A DNA stretch of 8,420 nucleotides from NCBI GenBank assembly GCA_903889795.1, contig CAISYW010000172.1:1-8420 (forward strand), read 5' to 3'. Made by a program: the position numbers and the translations under genes. How positions within the stretch are numbered: the first letter of the stretch is position 1; each line of letters starts with the position of its first letter. Below the pieces are notes generated by a model. It made no database searches and had not been told where the DNA came from. It was given only the letters and a program-made list of their open reading frames with translations. This DNA is from an uncultured Chlamydiae bacterium (GTDB taxonomy: Bacteria; Chlamydiota; Chlamydiia; Chlamydiales; SM23-39). Positions 1-6,380 of the stretch are shown here, piece after piece.

Positions 1-137
1 AGAAGCCGGATCAAAGCGAGCTTTAGCTCGCGATCTAAGCGAGGAATTCATTCTTGATTACGAAGGATTCCGAGCGAAGATTGATACGGCAAAGCCGCAG
101 CAAGCTATTTGTCTCATATTTGGCCAGCGGGTTAATA
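1..137 (-). repeat. Intergenic repeat, copy A (3' of ftsK, left end outside the window)
   Basis: Read on the minus strand, this stretch begins 13 bases after the ftsK stop with TATTAACC (137-130), then exactly 18 bases, then CAAATAGCTTGCTGCGGCT (111-93). The same 19-mer and the same spacing occur in copy B at 4812-4856, and a diverged form in copy C at 7900-7930. Further on are an AAGGAT motif on the plus strand (63-68), also present in B and C, and a hairpin with GCGAGC/GCTCGC arms (16-31, loop of 4). GATC flanks the hairpin on both sides (9-12 and 32-35), so the stem may extend past a 3-base bulge. The hairpin is followed by only TTT on the minus strand, so it is at best a weak terminator for ftsK. 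I see no gene here. The family assignment is direct from sequence; the function is unknown. Confidence 0.75.
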
Positions 138-150
138 ACTTGCTGAAAGT

Positions 151-2511
151 TCATTCAGACGTTTCGTTGTCGAAAAGAGGGGCTGAATCGGTGGATGAGA
201 GAATCCGCCGCGGCTTGGTTCCGTCTTGGGGGCTGATGATGCCATTTTCTTCCAGCTCATCCATGAGGCTGGCAGCTCGTGCGTAACCGATCTTGAGTTT
301 ACGTTGCAGATAAGTCGTCGACGCGACTTTATTTTGAAGAACGATGAGCAGCGCTTTGTCGTAGAGAGCGTCTTTTCCCTTCGATTCATTCTCATCGGCT
401 GCAGTTTCAAGAGAGCGAAAAGCATCGAAAGAGGGGATTAAATAATTGGGCGAAGCCTGGAGGCTCACATGCTGGATGATTTGGTTGATGTCGTCATCGC
501 TGATGTAGGCGCCTTGCGCGCGGATGAGCTGCGATGAGCCGGGAGGCAGGAAGAGGCAGTCTCCATTTCCAAGGAGGTTTTCCGCTCCATTATCGTCGAG
601 GATGATTTGCGAGTTGATGCGGCTGGCGACTTTGAAGGCGATGCGGGATGTGATGTTCGCCTTAATGATGCCGGTGATTACTTCGCGAGAAGGCCGCTGC
701 GTGGCCAAGATCAAATGGATTCCAACGGCACGGGCCATTTGTGCGATGCGCGCGATGGGGGTTTCGATGTCGGCGCTCGAGACCATCATCAAGTCGGCAA
801 ATTCGTCGACGATGGCGACAATCAGCGGAAGATGGGCCGGGATCGGTGTGCTGAGCGAGCTTTCAAAGTCGGAGTTTATTTTGCGATTATTAAAGGCGGT
901 TAAATTGCGTAGTCCCAGCTGCTTTAGGATTTCATAGCGCATTTGCATTTCTTTGACGAGCCATTGCAGCGCGGCATAAGCGCCGTGCGGTTCGGTAATC
1001 ACCGGTGCGATCATGTGGGGCAGGCGCGAATATTGTGTGAGCTCGACCTTTTTGGGATCGACCATTAATAAACGAACCTCTTCAGGGCGCGAGGTCATGA
1101 GAATCGACATGACGATCGTATTGATGCAGACAGACTTTCCTGAGCCGGTGGCTCCGGCGATGAGTAGATGGGGCATTTTGGTGAGATCGGAAAATACAGG
1201 CTCGCCGCTGACCCCTTTTCCCAGCAGAATGGGAATCTGTAATTTTCTGCTTTTTTGCTGATAGTGGAGCAGCATTTCTTTAAAACTCACATCTTGCGGA
1301 TGCAGGGCGGGAACCTCTACGCCAACGGCGGCTTTGCCGGGGATGGGAGCGACGATCCGGATCGATTTAGCTTGCATGTTGAGCGCGATATCATTTTCTA
1401 GAGCTTTGATCTTTTGCACTTTCACGCCAATCGAGGGATGAACTTCGAAAGAGGTGATTGTCGGGCCGCTGTGAATTTCGCCCACTTTCGCTTCGATGCC
1501 AAAACTTTTGAGTGTCTCTTCCAGTACAGCCGACTGCCGCCAGAGATCTTTTTTCAATTGGGGTTGATCGACTTTTTGCACAGGAGTAGACAACAAATTG
1601 GGAGATGGAAGTTTATATGAGTCATTGTATTTAACCGGCAAGTAGGTGGGGGCTGCGTTGGCAGGAACTGCTTCGGGAAGCTTTTCTTTGGAAATCACTT
1701 TCGGTTTGGGATTTTCAGTTTTAAGCATTTCCACGATTTTTTTTGCCGAAGCTTCGATCACAGGAGTTTTTTTTGGTTTTTCTTCACTAGAAGGATTTTT
1801 GAGGATCGTTTTGGCCGGTTCTTTTGAAAGGCCTGAATAAACGGGAGGCAGCCCTTTTTCGTTAATCGGCGGCTTTTGCGGGCGCGTAACATCTATTTTT
1901 GAGTTGATCAGCTCGCCAATCGCGTGGCTTAAGATACGTAGATTGGCGAGGAGCCGCACTTTTGTCAGCAATAGAAAAGAGACCAGAGCGAGAATGGAAA
2001 AAATCAAAGTGGTGCCCACTGTGCTGAGAATGTGCTGGAGATTAACGAGAGGTAAATCACGGTAGATAAAATAAAAGGGCGCGCCGCCGAGATTGTATCG
2101 AACGATCGTTCGTGGATAGGGGAACTGCAAGATGATGGTTTCTGTAATCACTTTGTCTTCGAAGACGGAGGCGCGATCCGGCAGATATTCGGCAAAGACA
2201 TTTAACAGAAAGCAAACGGAGCCGAGCAAAATGAGAAAATAGAGATGTTCTGTGGGAGCGTGAGCCGGCTTTTGGGCGCTCATCAGTCGTGAACCCCACC
2301 AAAAAAGATAAAATGGGATCAGATATGCGCCGAGTCCGAAGAGATATTCTGCAATGAGAGCCCAGGTGTAGCCTAAAAACCCCAGCCAATTTCCATTGAG
2401 GTGATGCATGCTGAAGCTGAAAAGGGAAATCAGCATGAGAAATCCAAAGGCGATTAAAAAAAGGCCTTTGGCTTCGTTATGAAGGGGTTTTGCGCTTTTC
2501 TTTTTTTTCAT
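151..2511 (-). CDS. ftsK: DNA translocase FtsK/SpoIIIE
   Basis: Septum-anchored hexameric ATPase that pumps double-stranded DNA and directs chromosome dimer resolution during division. The 786-residue product has the full family architecture. Four membrane segments lie at about residues 16-33, 42-73, 90-106 and 161-185. A charged, Pro/Lys-rich linker runs to about 320. The alpha/beta motor domain carries Walker A GATGSGKS at 453-460 and Walker B ending VDEFADLM at 568-575. The C-terminal gamma winged helix (about 714-773, including YLQRKLKIGYARAASLMDEL) is the domain that reads KOPS-type sequences in known FtsK proteins. I chose the ATG at 2511 because it gives the usual MKKKK start just before the first membrane segment and overlaps the uppP stop by four bases (ATGA), implying translational coupling. 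The frame stays open to 2652, but those 47 residues lie inside uppP and are not FtsK-like. Length is close to that of SpoIIIE-type proteins; the linker is short compared with E. coli FtsK. If the host is chlamydial, FtsK would work in an FtsZ-less division machinery. Confidence 0.97.
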   Translation of the reverse strand: MKKKKSAKPLHNEAKGLFLIAFGFLMLISLFSFSMHHLNGNWLGFLGYTWALIAEYLFGLGAYLIPFYLFWWGSRLMSAQKPAHAPTEHLYFLILLGSVCFLLNVFAEYLPDRASVFEDKVITETIILQFPYPRTIVRYNLGGAPFYFIYRDLPLVNLQHILSTVGTTLIFSILALVSFLLLTKVRLLANLRILSHAIGELINSKIDVTRPQKPPINEKGLPPVYSGLSKEPAKTILKNPSSEEKPKKTPVIEASAKKIVEMLKTENPKPKVISKEKLPEAVPANAAPTYLPVKYNDSYKLPSPNLLSTPVQKVDQPQLKKDLWRQSAVLEETLKSFGIEAKVGEIHSGPTITSFEVHPSIGVKVQKIKALENDIALNMQAKSIRIVAPIPGKAAVGVEVPALHPQDVSFKEMLLHYQQKSRKLQIPILLGKGVSGEPVFSDLTKMPHLLIAGATGSGKSVCINTIVMSILMTSRPEEVRLLMVDPKKVELTQYSRLPHMIAPVITEPHGAYAALQWLVKEMQMRYEILKQLGLRNLTAFNNRKINSDFESSLSTPIPAHLPLIVAIVDEFADLMMVSSADIETPIARIAQMARAVGIHLILATQRPSREVITGIIKANITSRIAFKVASRINSQIILDDNGAENLLGNGDCLFLPPGSSQLIRAQGAYISDDDINQIIQHVSLQASPNYLIPSFDAFRSLETAADENESKGKDALYDKALLIVLQNKVASTTYLQRKLKIGYARAASLMDELEENGIISPQDGTKPRRILSSTDSAPLFDNETSE

Positions 2512-3305
2512 TTCAATCCGATCAGAGCAATGATAGCAACGGCCATACAATACCAGGCAAATGGCCGCAGCGTTCCACGGTTTAACATCCAAAAAAAGAG
2601 CCTGACGGCTCCCATGCCCGTGATTAAGGAGGCGCCAAAACCGATCGCGCAAACATCCCAGGGAATGGAGGCCAGGGTATGATAAGCATGTACGGTTTCC
2701 ATCGCGCTACCTCCCAAAATGGTCGGGATTGATAGCAAAAACGAAAATCGGGCCGCTTCTTTCCATTCCCAGCCAAGCATCCGTGCTATCGAGATCGTGG
2801 ACCCGCTGCGCGAAACACCCGGCAATAAAGCGAAACTCTGCGCTATTCCGATCCATAACACATTATGCCATTTTGCTGCTTCTATCGCAGGAGTTTGCGA
2901 GAAATTATCTCCACAGCATACGGCAGAAGGAGCTCGCGCAAAAAAACGAGAGGAGGCTGCATACATCAAGATCGATGAGCCGATGAGAAAAAAACCGGCG
3001 TCTTGAGCCCACAATATGCGTAGGGGTTTAAAGAGAAAGTAAGCCGGAATCAGCGGGGTCAGCGCCAGGATAAAAAGCGCCATGAGCCGCGGGCTGCGAA
3101 GGATTTTCCACACATCCTTCCATAAGAGGGTTAAAACCGCAAAAAGAGTCCCAAAATGGCAAATGAGATCGAAATAAACCATCCATTCATTGGGTTGGAT
3201 TCCCATGAGTCGTTTGGCTAGAGTGAGGTGGGTCGATGAGCTCACCGGTAAAAATTCGGTAATTCCCTGAATGATCCCTAAAATCAATGCTTGAATGATA
3301 TTCAT
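2508..3305 (-). CDS. uppP: Undecaprenyl-diphosphatase UppP (BacA family)
   Basis: Integral membrane enzyme that dephosphorylates undecaprenyl diphosphate to the monophosphate, regenerating the lipid carrier for peptidoglycan and other surface glycans; overexpression of family members gives bacitracin resistance. The 265-residue, very hydrophobic product has both family motifs: QGITEFLPVSSSTH near residues 13-26 (acidic E plus the Ser-rich loop) and PGVSRSGST at about 162-170, with the catalytic-type Arg. The first motif ends STH where most homologues have TGH or SGH; this is a mild deviation with the His retained. FDLICHFGT at about 46-54 matches the family's usual FDxxxHxGT. I chose the ATG at 3305; a TTG two codons upstream (3311) is possible. 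Neither start has a clear Shine-Dalgarno sequence. The stop overlaps the ftsK start by four bases, so the two genes are probably cotranscribed. tRNA-His lies upstream on the same strand. Confidence 0.95.
   Translation of the reverse strand: MNIIQALILGIIQGITEFLPVSSSTHLTLAKRLMGIQPNEWMVYFDLICHFGTLFAVLTLLWKDVWKILRSPRLMALFILALTPLIPAYFLFKPLRILWAQDAGFFLIGSSILMYAASSRFFARAPSAVCCGDNFSQTPAIEAAKWHNVLWIGIAQSFALLPGVSRSGSTISIARMLGWEWKEAARFSFLLSIPTILGGSAMETVHAYHTLASIPWDVCAIGFGASLITGMGAVRLFFWMLNRGTLRPFAWYCMAVAIIALIGLK
2591..2613 (-). terminator. Intrinsic-terminator-shaped hairpin inside uppP
   Basis: On the minus strand the arms GAGCC (2611-2607) and GGCTC (2602-2598) form a perfect 5-bp GC-rich stem with a 4-base loop, extendable by two G-U pairs. 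Seven T residues follow directly (2597-2591). This is the canonical form of a rho-independent terminator, yet it lies in uppP codons about 100 bases before the ftsK start. The reading frame is intact through it (GAVRLFFW). It could be chance in a Phe/Leu-rich membrane protein. Alternatively it could be an attenuator that reduces ftsK transcription when uppP is not being translated. Confidence 0.45.
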
Positions 3306-3381
3306 GAGCAAAATTTTTCATAATCAGCAAAAGAAGTCAAATAGGATGACGGGATAGTCACATGGATTTTGAAGAAAAAAG

Positions 3382-3456
3382 GGCGATCGACGGGATTTGA
3401 ACCCGCGACATTTGGATCCACAATCCAACGCTCTAACCAACTGAGCTACGATCGCC
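3382..3456 (-). tRNA. trnH: tRNA-His (anticodon GUG)
   Basis: The minus strand folds into a full cloverleaf. The acceptor stem GCGATCG/CGATCGC pairs perfectly over seven bases, the D arm is GCTC/GAGC, and the anticodon stem is TTGGA/TCCAA around the loop TTGTGGA (anticodon GTG). The T arm is GCGGG/CCCGT around TTCAAAT. The extra 5' base G(-1), at 3456, faces discriminator C73, at 3382. This G(-1):C73 pair is the identity element peculiar to tRNA-His and supports the anticodon call independently. CCA is not encoded: after C73 the minus strand reads CTTTTTTC, so a T6 run lies where a terminator U-tract would be. uppP begins 76 bases downstream on the same strand. Confidence 0.97.
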
Positions 3457-3525
3457 GCAAGAAAAGAAACCTTTGTTCTGGCTCCCAGGATCCGGGGAGT
3501 TATGAACGAGTTTGAAAACCCATCA

Positions 3526-3555
3526 TTTTTACTTCATCGTTTCTAAATCTGTCAA
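3526..3555 (-). promoter_or_regulatory. Putative sigma-70-type promoter for tRNA-His
   Basis: On the minus strand a perfect TTGACA -35 box (3555-3550) is followed after 18 bases by TAAAAA (3531-3526), a 4/6 match to the -10 consensus. The predicted start would be near 3519, leaving a leader of about 60 bases before the tRNA. The placement upstream of a stable RNA gene and the perfect -35 box support the call. The weak -10 box and the long spacer keep it tentative. Confidence 0.45.
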
Positions 3556-3598
3556 CGAGCCTTTCTGTGAAATCCATCCCGTCATTCACGATATACGG

Positions 3599-3692
3599 AA
3601 ACAACCTCAAAAAAACATTCCGTTTTTCTTGAGTTAAAGCCTTTAATGTAAATCGATTATAAAAGGAATATTTCCGATTTTTTAGGTTGTTT
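3599..3692. repeat. Nested inverted repeat between the glycosyltransferase gene and tRNA-His
   Basis: AAACAACCT (3599-3607) is the exact reverse complement of AGGTTGTTT (3684-3692). Inside these arms an A-run (3609-3615) faces a T-run (3678-3683), so the stem may reach about 15 bp with one bulge. Within the left half is a smaller hairpin, CTC(A)7C against GTTTTTCTTGAG, around 3606-3633. A short dyad, GGAATATTTCC, lies at 3665-3675. It sits directly 3' of the glycosyltransferase stop, so it could act as that gene's terminator or be the remains of another small repeat element. The rest of the gene-free stretch 3457-3700 holds only the tRNA promoter candidate. Confidence 0.5.
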
Positions 3693-3700
3693 GTGTATAA

Positions 3701-4714
3701 TTATGGCGCGCAATGAATTTTTGGATTGATGAAAATGCGGTCTCGACCTTTTAAGATCATCGATGCATGAAATGGGATGTGTTCGCAGGTCCAGGGCAAG
3801 GTTTCATTTTGCGAGCAAGAAAACCAGGTAATCTGCCCGTTGGGAAATCGAATTCCTAAATCATCAGGATATTGATCGCGATTAGCCAGGTTTTTGCCTG
3901 TGAGTTCGATTGTCTGATATTTTAAAAGAAATTCATCATACTCTTTCAAGAAAGGAATGTTTTTTTTCTCTCTAGCCTGAGCCAGCCACTGAATTGTCAC
4001 TTTTTCGAGATCTTGAGTTACTATACCTGAATAACGGCACCCCATGATCGCATCACGCTGATAAATCCCAAATCCGCCAAATGCAGAGTAAACTTTTTTC
4101 CAGGGTCCGTTTTTGTCTAAAATAAACTCTTTACGAATGCGATCAAGATGCTGCCAATAATAAACGCCAATTAGCTCAGCCCCTAGCGGCCATTCAGAAG
4201 AGCGGAGAGCAAAGAGATCGTAAGCGCCGTAAGCAAAAACAGCATCCCATTCTTGTTCGGGATGTAAAATCGTATCGACAATATTTTCTATGTCCCAGCG
4301 CTCTAAGAAATCTAAATCTGCCCAGATGACATATTTGTAGCTGTTAAATTTCTTTTGCATTGCAATATCGAGAACTTTATTTCGGGCTCTTGCGATCATT
4401 TCAGTTCGATTTTTGATGCCCATCGACAGCGTTTTTTCGAATTTTTTTTTAGAAAGATACTCGGAATGAAAAAGAACGTGAGAATCTTTTTTCGCCCAAT
4501 CCCGGAATAATTTTTTTGTGTGATCCGATGAATTGTTTTCATAAATGATAATGCGATAATCAGAAAAATGAGATCCCAGTTCAGTCGCTGATCGAATTGT
4601 ATTGGGGATCGCTTTTTCAACGTTCCTGGCTATTCCGCAAATCAGTACTTTTTCCGGGATAGTAGCTCCGTGAAGAGCTCCGAGAAAAACAAGAAATAGG
4701 GTGATCAGTTTCAT
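3701..4714 (-). CDS. GT-A-like glycosyltransferase with N-terminal signal peptide
   Basis: The 337-residue product begins MKLITLFLVFLGALHGA, a short signal peptide (Lys, hydrophobic core, small residues before a probable cut near residue 17). The mature part starts like a nucleotide-sugar-dependent GT-A fold: LICGIARNV at 24-32, then IIIYENNSSDHT at 55-66, the pattern of family 2-like and CAP59-like transferases. WADLDF at 131-136 supplies a DxD-type metal/nucleotide-sugar site (D133, D135). Near the C-terminus, TCEHIPFHASM (309-319) followed by INP resembles a conserved ending that I associate with CAP59/CMT1-type mannosyltransferases; this link is from memory and not certain. Donor and acceptor are unknown. 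A Sec-type signal on such an enzyme is odd, because nucleotide sugars are cytosolic; export to the host is one reading, an uncleaved membrane anchor another. The ATG directly touches the end of repeat copy B and has no Shine-Dalgarno sequence. The gene looks AT-rich. Confidence 0.7.
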   Translation of the reverse strand: MKLITLFLVFLGALHGATIPEKVLICGIARNVEKAIPNTIRSATELGSHFSDYRIIIYENNSSDHTKKLFRDWAKKDSHVLFHSEYLSKKKFEKTLSMGIKNRTEMIARARNKVLDIAMQKKFNSYKYVIWADLDFLERWDIENIVDTILHPEQEWDAVFAYGAYDLFALRSSEWPLGAELIGVYYWQHLDRIRKEFILDKNGPWKKVYSAFGGFGIYQRDAIMGCRYSGIVTQDLEKVTIQWLAQAREKKNIPFLKEYDEFLLKYQTIELTGKNLANRDQYPDDLGIRFPNGQITWFSCSQNETLPWTCEHIPFHASMILKGRDRIFINPKIHCAP

Positions 4715-4856
4715 ATTAACCGGGGTAGTAAAAAGATGACAGAGAGCGCAGCGGTCCGAAGGAGGAGTCTATAGTAGAACTATAGACGACGATGAAGGAT
4801 AGATATGTCGCAGCCGCAGCAAGCTATTTGCTGCCTTTTTACCACCCCGGTTAATA
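4714..4856. repeat. Repeat copy B: 143-bp element with 22-bp terminal inverted repeats
   Basis: The ends 4714-4735 and 4835-4856 are reverse complements at 21 of 22 positions (outermost bases TATTAACC and GGTTAATA). The interior holds a perfect 8-bp hairpin, GTCTATAG/CTATAGAC, with a 5-base loop (4767-4787). It also holds AGCCGCAGCAAGCTATTTG (4812-4830), identical to 93-111 in copy A at the same 18-base distance from GGTTAATA. It carries no open frame of useful size, so it is MITE-like and non-autonomous. It lies 27 bases after the kinase stop, and its other end supplies the last bases before the glycosyltransferase ATG, so it forms that gene's whole 5' leader. No target-site duplication can be told apart from the palindromic ends. 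Confidence 0.85.
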
Positions 4857-4883
4857 AACAGCAAATGATATCAGAAAGCTGTT

Positions 4884-6158
4884 TTAGGGAGTGTACTGAA
4901 ATGATGGAAGCGGTCTTTGAAAATCGATCGGCTTGATCATTTTAGCTAATTCATACGGAGTTTTGCCGCTTGTAACGAAATGACTGAGAACCGCAATCCT
5001 CTCTTCAAAACACTTTTTCTGCTCCTCTTTAATAAGCCCCAGATCGCTGAGCTTTTGAGGTAGGTTTTGATTGCCGAGGCGTTTAATGATGCTTTCGGTG
5101 GCTTTGCTGAAAGGACAGGTTGCTTGGGGAAGGGTTTTCCATAAATATTGGTTGCACCTTCGACTCTCGGTATGTTTGTGGGGCATTGCATAGCCATTAT
5201 CGATTGCTTTAATTTCTTTTCCGCTTAGCATCCAATTGCCAAAATGGCGGTCGAGATTTCCAATCAAAAAGTCAATCACAACAAATCTTTCAAACTCTTC
5301 TTGAGAAAACTTTGAATTTAAAAAATCCAACCAAGTTGGGCCAGATAAAATCCATTTAAGCGTACTTGGAAAAAAGCGTGTTAAATTTCCAATTCCTAAA
5401 GCGACTTCCGCTGTTTGGGATTGATCCACGAAGGTTTGAAGGGATCCCTCTTTCTCCGGAAGTTTTTCATTTTTTTTGTCTTCAGACGAGTAGTAAAAAT
5501 CGGGATGTGAGAAGCGGGTAATTCTCGTTAAAGGAACAGTAGGTAGGTTGAGCAATTCACTAATGCGGCTTGCCGCTTCTTCCGATTTATATCCAACTCC
5601 GCTCATGCATGCAACCGAGGTCGGTGAAATGAATGGAAAGCGGCGATAAAAGACTCTTTTAATTTTGCTGGATAATTTTGAGGAATTCACGGAGAGGACT
5701 TCTTCATCGGCCGGTTTAAAAATCCCAAGTTTTTTTCCTGTGATATCTTTGAGAAAATACGATCCGCTGGTCCCCTCTCCCGTTCCTTGTGGTTTGATTC
5801 CCAATTTAAAGGCGAGTTGAATTCGTTGAATCATTTCATTCATCTCTTTTCGGTCGGTCTGGTTGCTAAGAGCAGGGGTGATGGATTTGAGGAATTTTGA
5901 GTTAAGTGCTGTGCGGTTGAAAATAGTGATCGGAAGCCGTTTAAGCGACTGAAGTTGTTTTTCATCGGTAATACGACTGACCAGACTTGATACGATAGGT
6001 TTTAAACGTTCTTGTACATCCAGTCGATAACTTTTTTGAATGATATAACGGATCTTTTGAAAAGTGGATAAGGAAATAATCTTCCCATCCATAAAATCAA
6101 GGATCTGTCCTTGCTTTCTGTTTATTAACAAACAAAAGTTATTATCTGTTATATTCAT
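4884..6158 (-). CDS. PI3/PI4-kinase-fold protein, possible host-directed effector
   Basis: The 424-residue soluble protein has the hallmarks of the PI3K/PI4K catalytic fold, closest to type II PI 4-kinases. A Gly/Ser-rich nucleotide loop, GTGEGTSGSYFL, lies at 125-136. GIFKPADEE (145-153) gives the ATP-binding Lys148. GNLDRHFGNWM (300-310) is the catalytic loop, with D303 and N308. AIDNGYAMP (318-326) provides the metal-binding D320. All key residues are present, so it is likely an active phosphotransferase; whether the substrate is a phosphoinositide or a protein cannot be read from sequence. The first 110 residues are unrecognised. There are no membrane segments and no Sec signal; a type III signal cannot be judged by eye. 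Bacteria generally lack phosphoinositide signalling, so action in a eukaryotic host is a reasonable inference. The mRNA leader from the predicted promoter is only about 17 bases, with no Shine-Dalgarno; an ATG nine bases upstream is followed at once by TAA. The gene looks more AT-rich than comEC or ftsK. Confidence 0.75.
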   Translation of the reverse strand: MNITDNNFCLLINRKQGQILDFMDGKIISLSTFQKIRYIIQKSYRLDVQERLKPIVSSLVSRITDEKQLQSLKRLPITIFNRTALNSKFLKSITPALSNQTDRKEMNEMIQRIQLAFKLGIKPQGTGEGTSGSYFLKDITGKKLGIFKPADEEVLSVNSSKLSSKIKRVFYRRFPFISPTSVACMSGVGYKSEEAASRISELLNLPTVPLTRITRFSHPDFYYSSEDKKNEKLPEKEGSLQTFVDQSQTAEVALGIGNLTRFFPSTLKWILSGPTWLDFLNSKFSQEEFERFVVIDFLIGNLDRHFGNWMLSGKEIKAIDNGYAMPHKHTESRRCNQYLWKTLPQATCPFSKATESIIKRLGNQNLPQKLSDLGLIKEEQKKCFEERIAVLSHFVTSGKTPYELAKMIKPIDFQRPLPSFQYTP

Positions 6159-6181
6159 AGTTACATAGTTTTTTCGCTATT

Positions 6182-6210
6182 ATTATAGCATTGTTAACTA
6201 ATGTGGTAAA
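6182..6210 (-). promoter_or_regulatory. Predicted extended -10 promoter of the PI3/PI4-kinase-like gene
   Basis: On the minus strand TTTACC (6210-6205) lies 17 bases upstream of a perfect TATAAT (6187-6182), which is preceded by TG at the extended -10 position (TGCTATAAT). Transcription would start near 6175, giving a very short leader before the ATG at 6158. The region is AT-rich, so chance boxes are easier to find here, but a perfect -10, an extended TG and ideal spacing together make this the best promoter in the window along with that of comEC. Confidence 0.6.
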
Positions 6211-6228
6211 TGAGAATTAATTAGTTAA
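6194..6228. promoter_or_regulatory. Operator-like 9-bp dyad around the -35 box
   Basis: TTAACTAAT (6194-6202) and its exact reverse complement ATTAGTTAA (6220-6228) flank the -35 hexamer of the kinase promoter, with 17 bases between the arms and about 26 bp between arm centres. A second short dyad, AATTAA/TTAATT (6215-6230), overlaps the distal arm. The geometry would suit a dimeric regulator covering the promoter. The AT-rich setting means a chance origin cannot be excluded. Confidence 0.4.
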
Positions 6229-6248
6229 TTGTAGTAAATAAAACTAAA

Positions 6249-6369
6249 TTATACCGAACGTGACTCAAAAATCGGGAGTTGGGCAAGGAAGCACTCTGAA
6301 TTCGAGCCAGGTTTCCGACGCCGAAGCAGATCAAGCCGAAAACCGATTTTTGAATCGCGTTCGGTATAA
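6249..6369. repeat. 121-bp inverted-repeat element (MITE-like) between comEC and the kinase gene
   Basis: The arms 6249-6275 and 6343-6369 are reverse complements at 25 of 27 positions. They begin TTATACCGAACG and end AAAAATCGG. The 67-base interior contains no gene and a repeated GCCGAA. It shares no sequence with copies A, B and C, so it is a separate element type. The ends are themselves near-palindromic around TATA, so a TA target duplication would be invisible. As RNA on the minus strand it would form a long stem 12 bases after the comEC stop, so it could also end comEC transcription. Confidence 0.8.
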
Positions 6370-6380
6370 CCTATGAAAAT

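Noticed and set aside
524..937. Open frame of 137 codons on the plus strand
   Set aside because: It is antisense to the conserved FtsK motor domain and has no recognisable product; it is an unused frame of a real gene.
2512..2652. Upstream extension of ftsK by 47 codons to an ATG at 2652
   Set aside because: It lies wholly inside uppP in another frame, its residues do not resemble FtsK, and the MKKKK start at 2511 has the classic 4-base overlap with the uppP stop.
3306..3311. TTG start for uppP at 3311
   Set aside because: It adds only two residues, and the ATG at 3305 gives the usual UppP N-terminus; it cannot be fully excluded.
6249..6369. Counting the 6249-6369 element as a fourth member of the A/B/C family
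   Set aside because: It lacks the TATTAACC and CAAAT motifs and shares no core sequence; only the general inverted-repeat form is similar.
3382..6380. Island integrated at the tRNA-His 3' end by a tyrosine integrase
   Set aside because: The accessory genes lie on the 5' side of the tRNA, no integrase gene is present, and I found no second copy of the tRNA 3' end.
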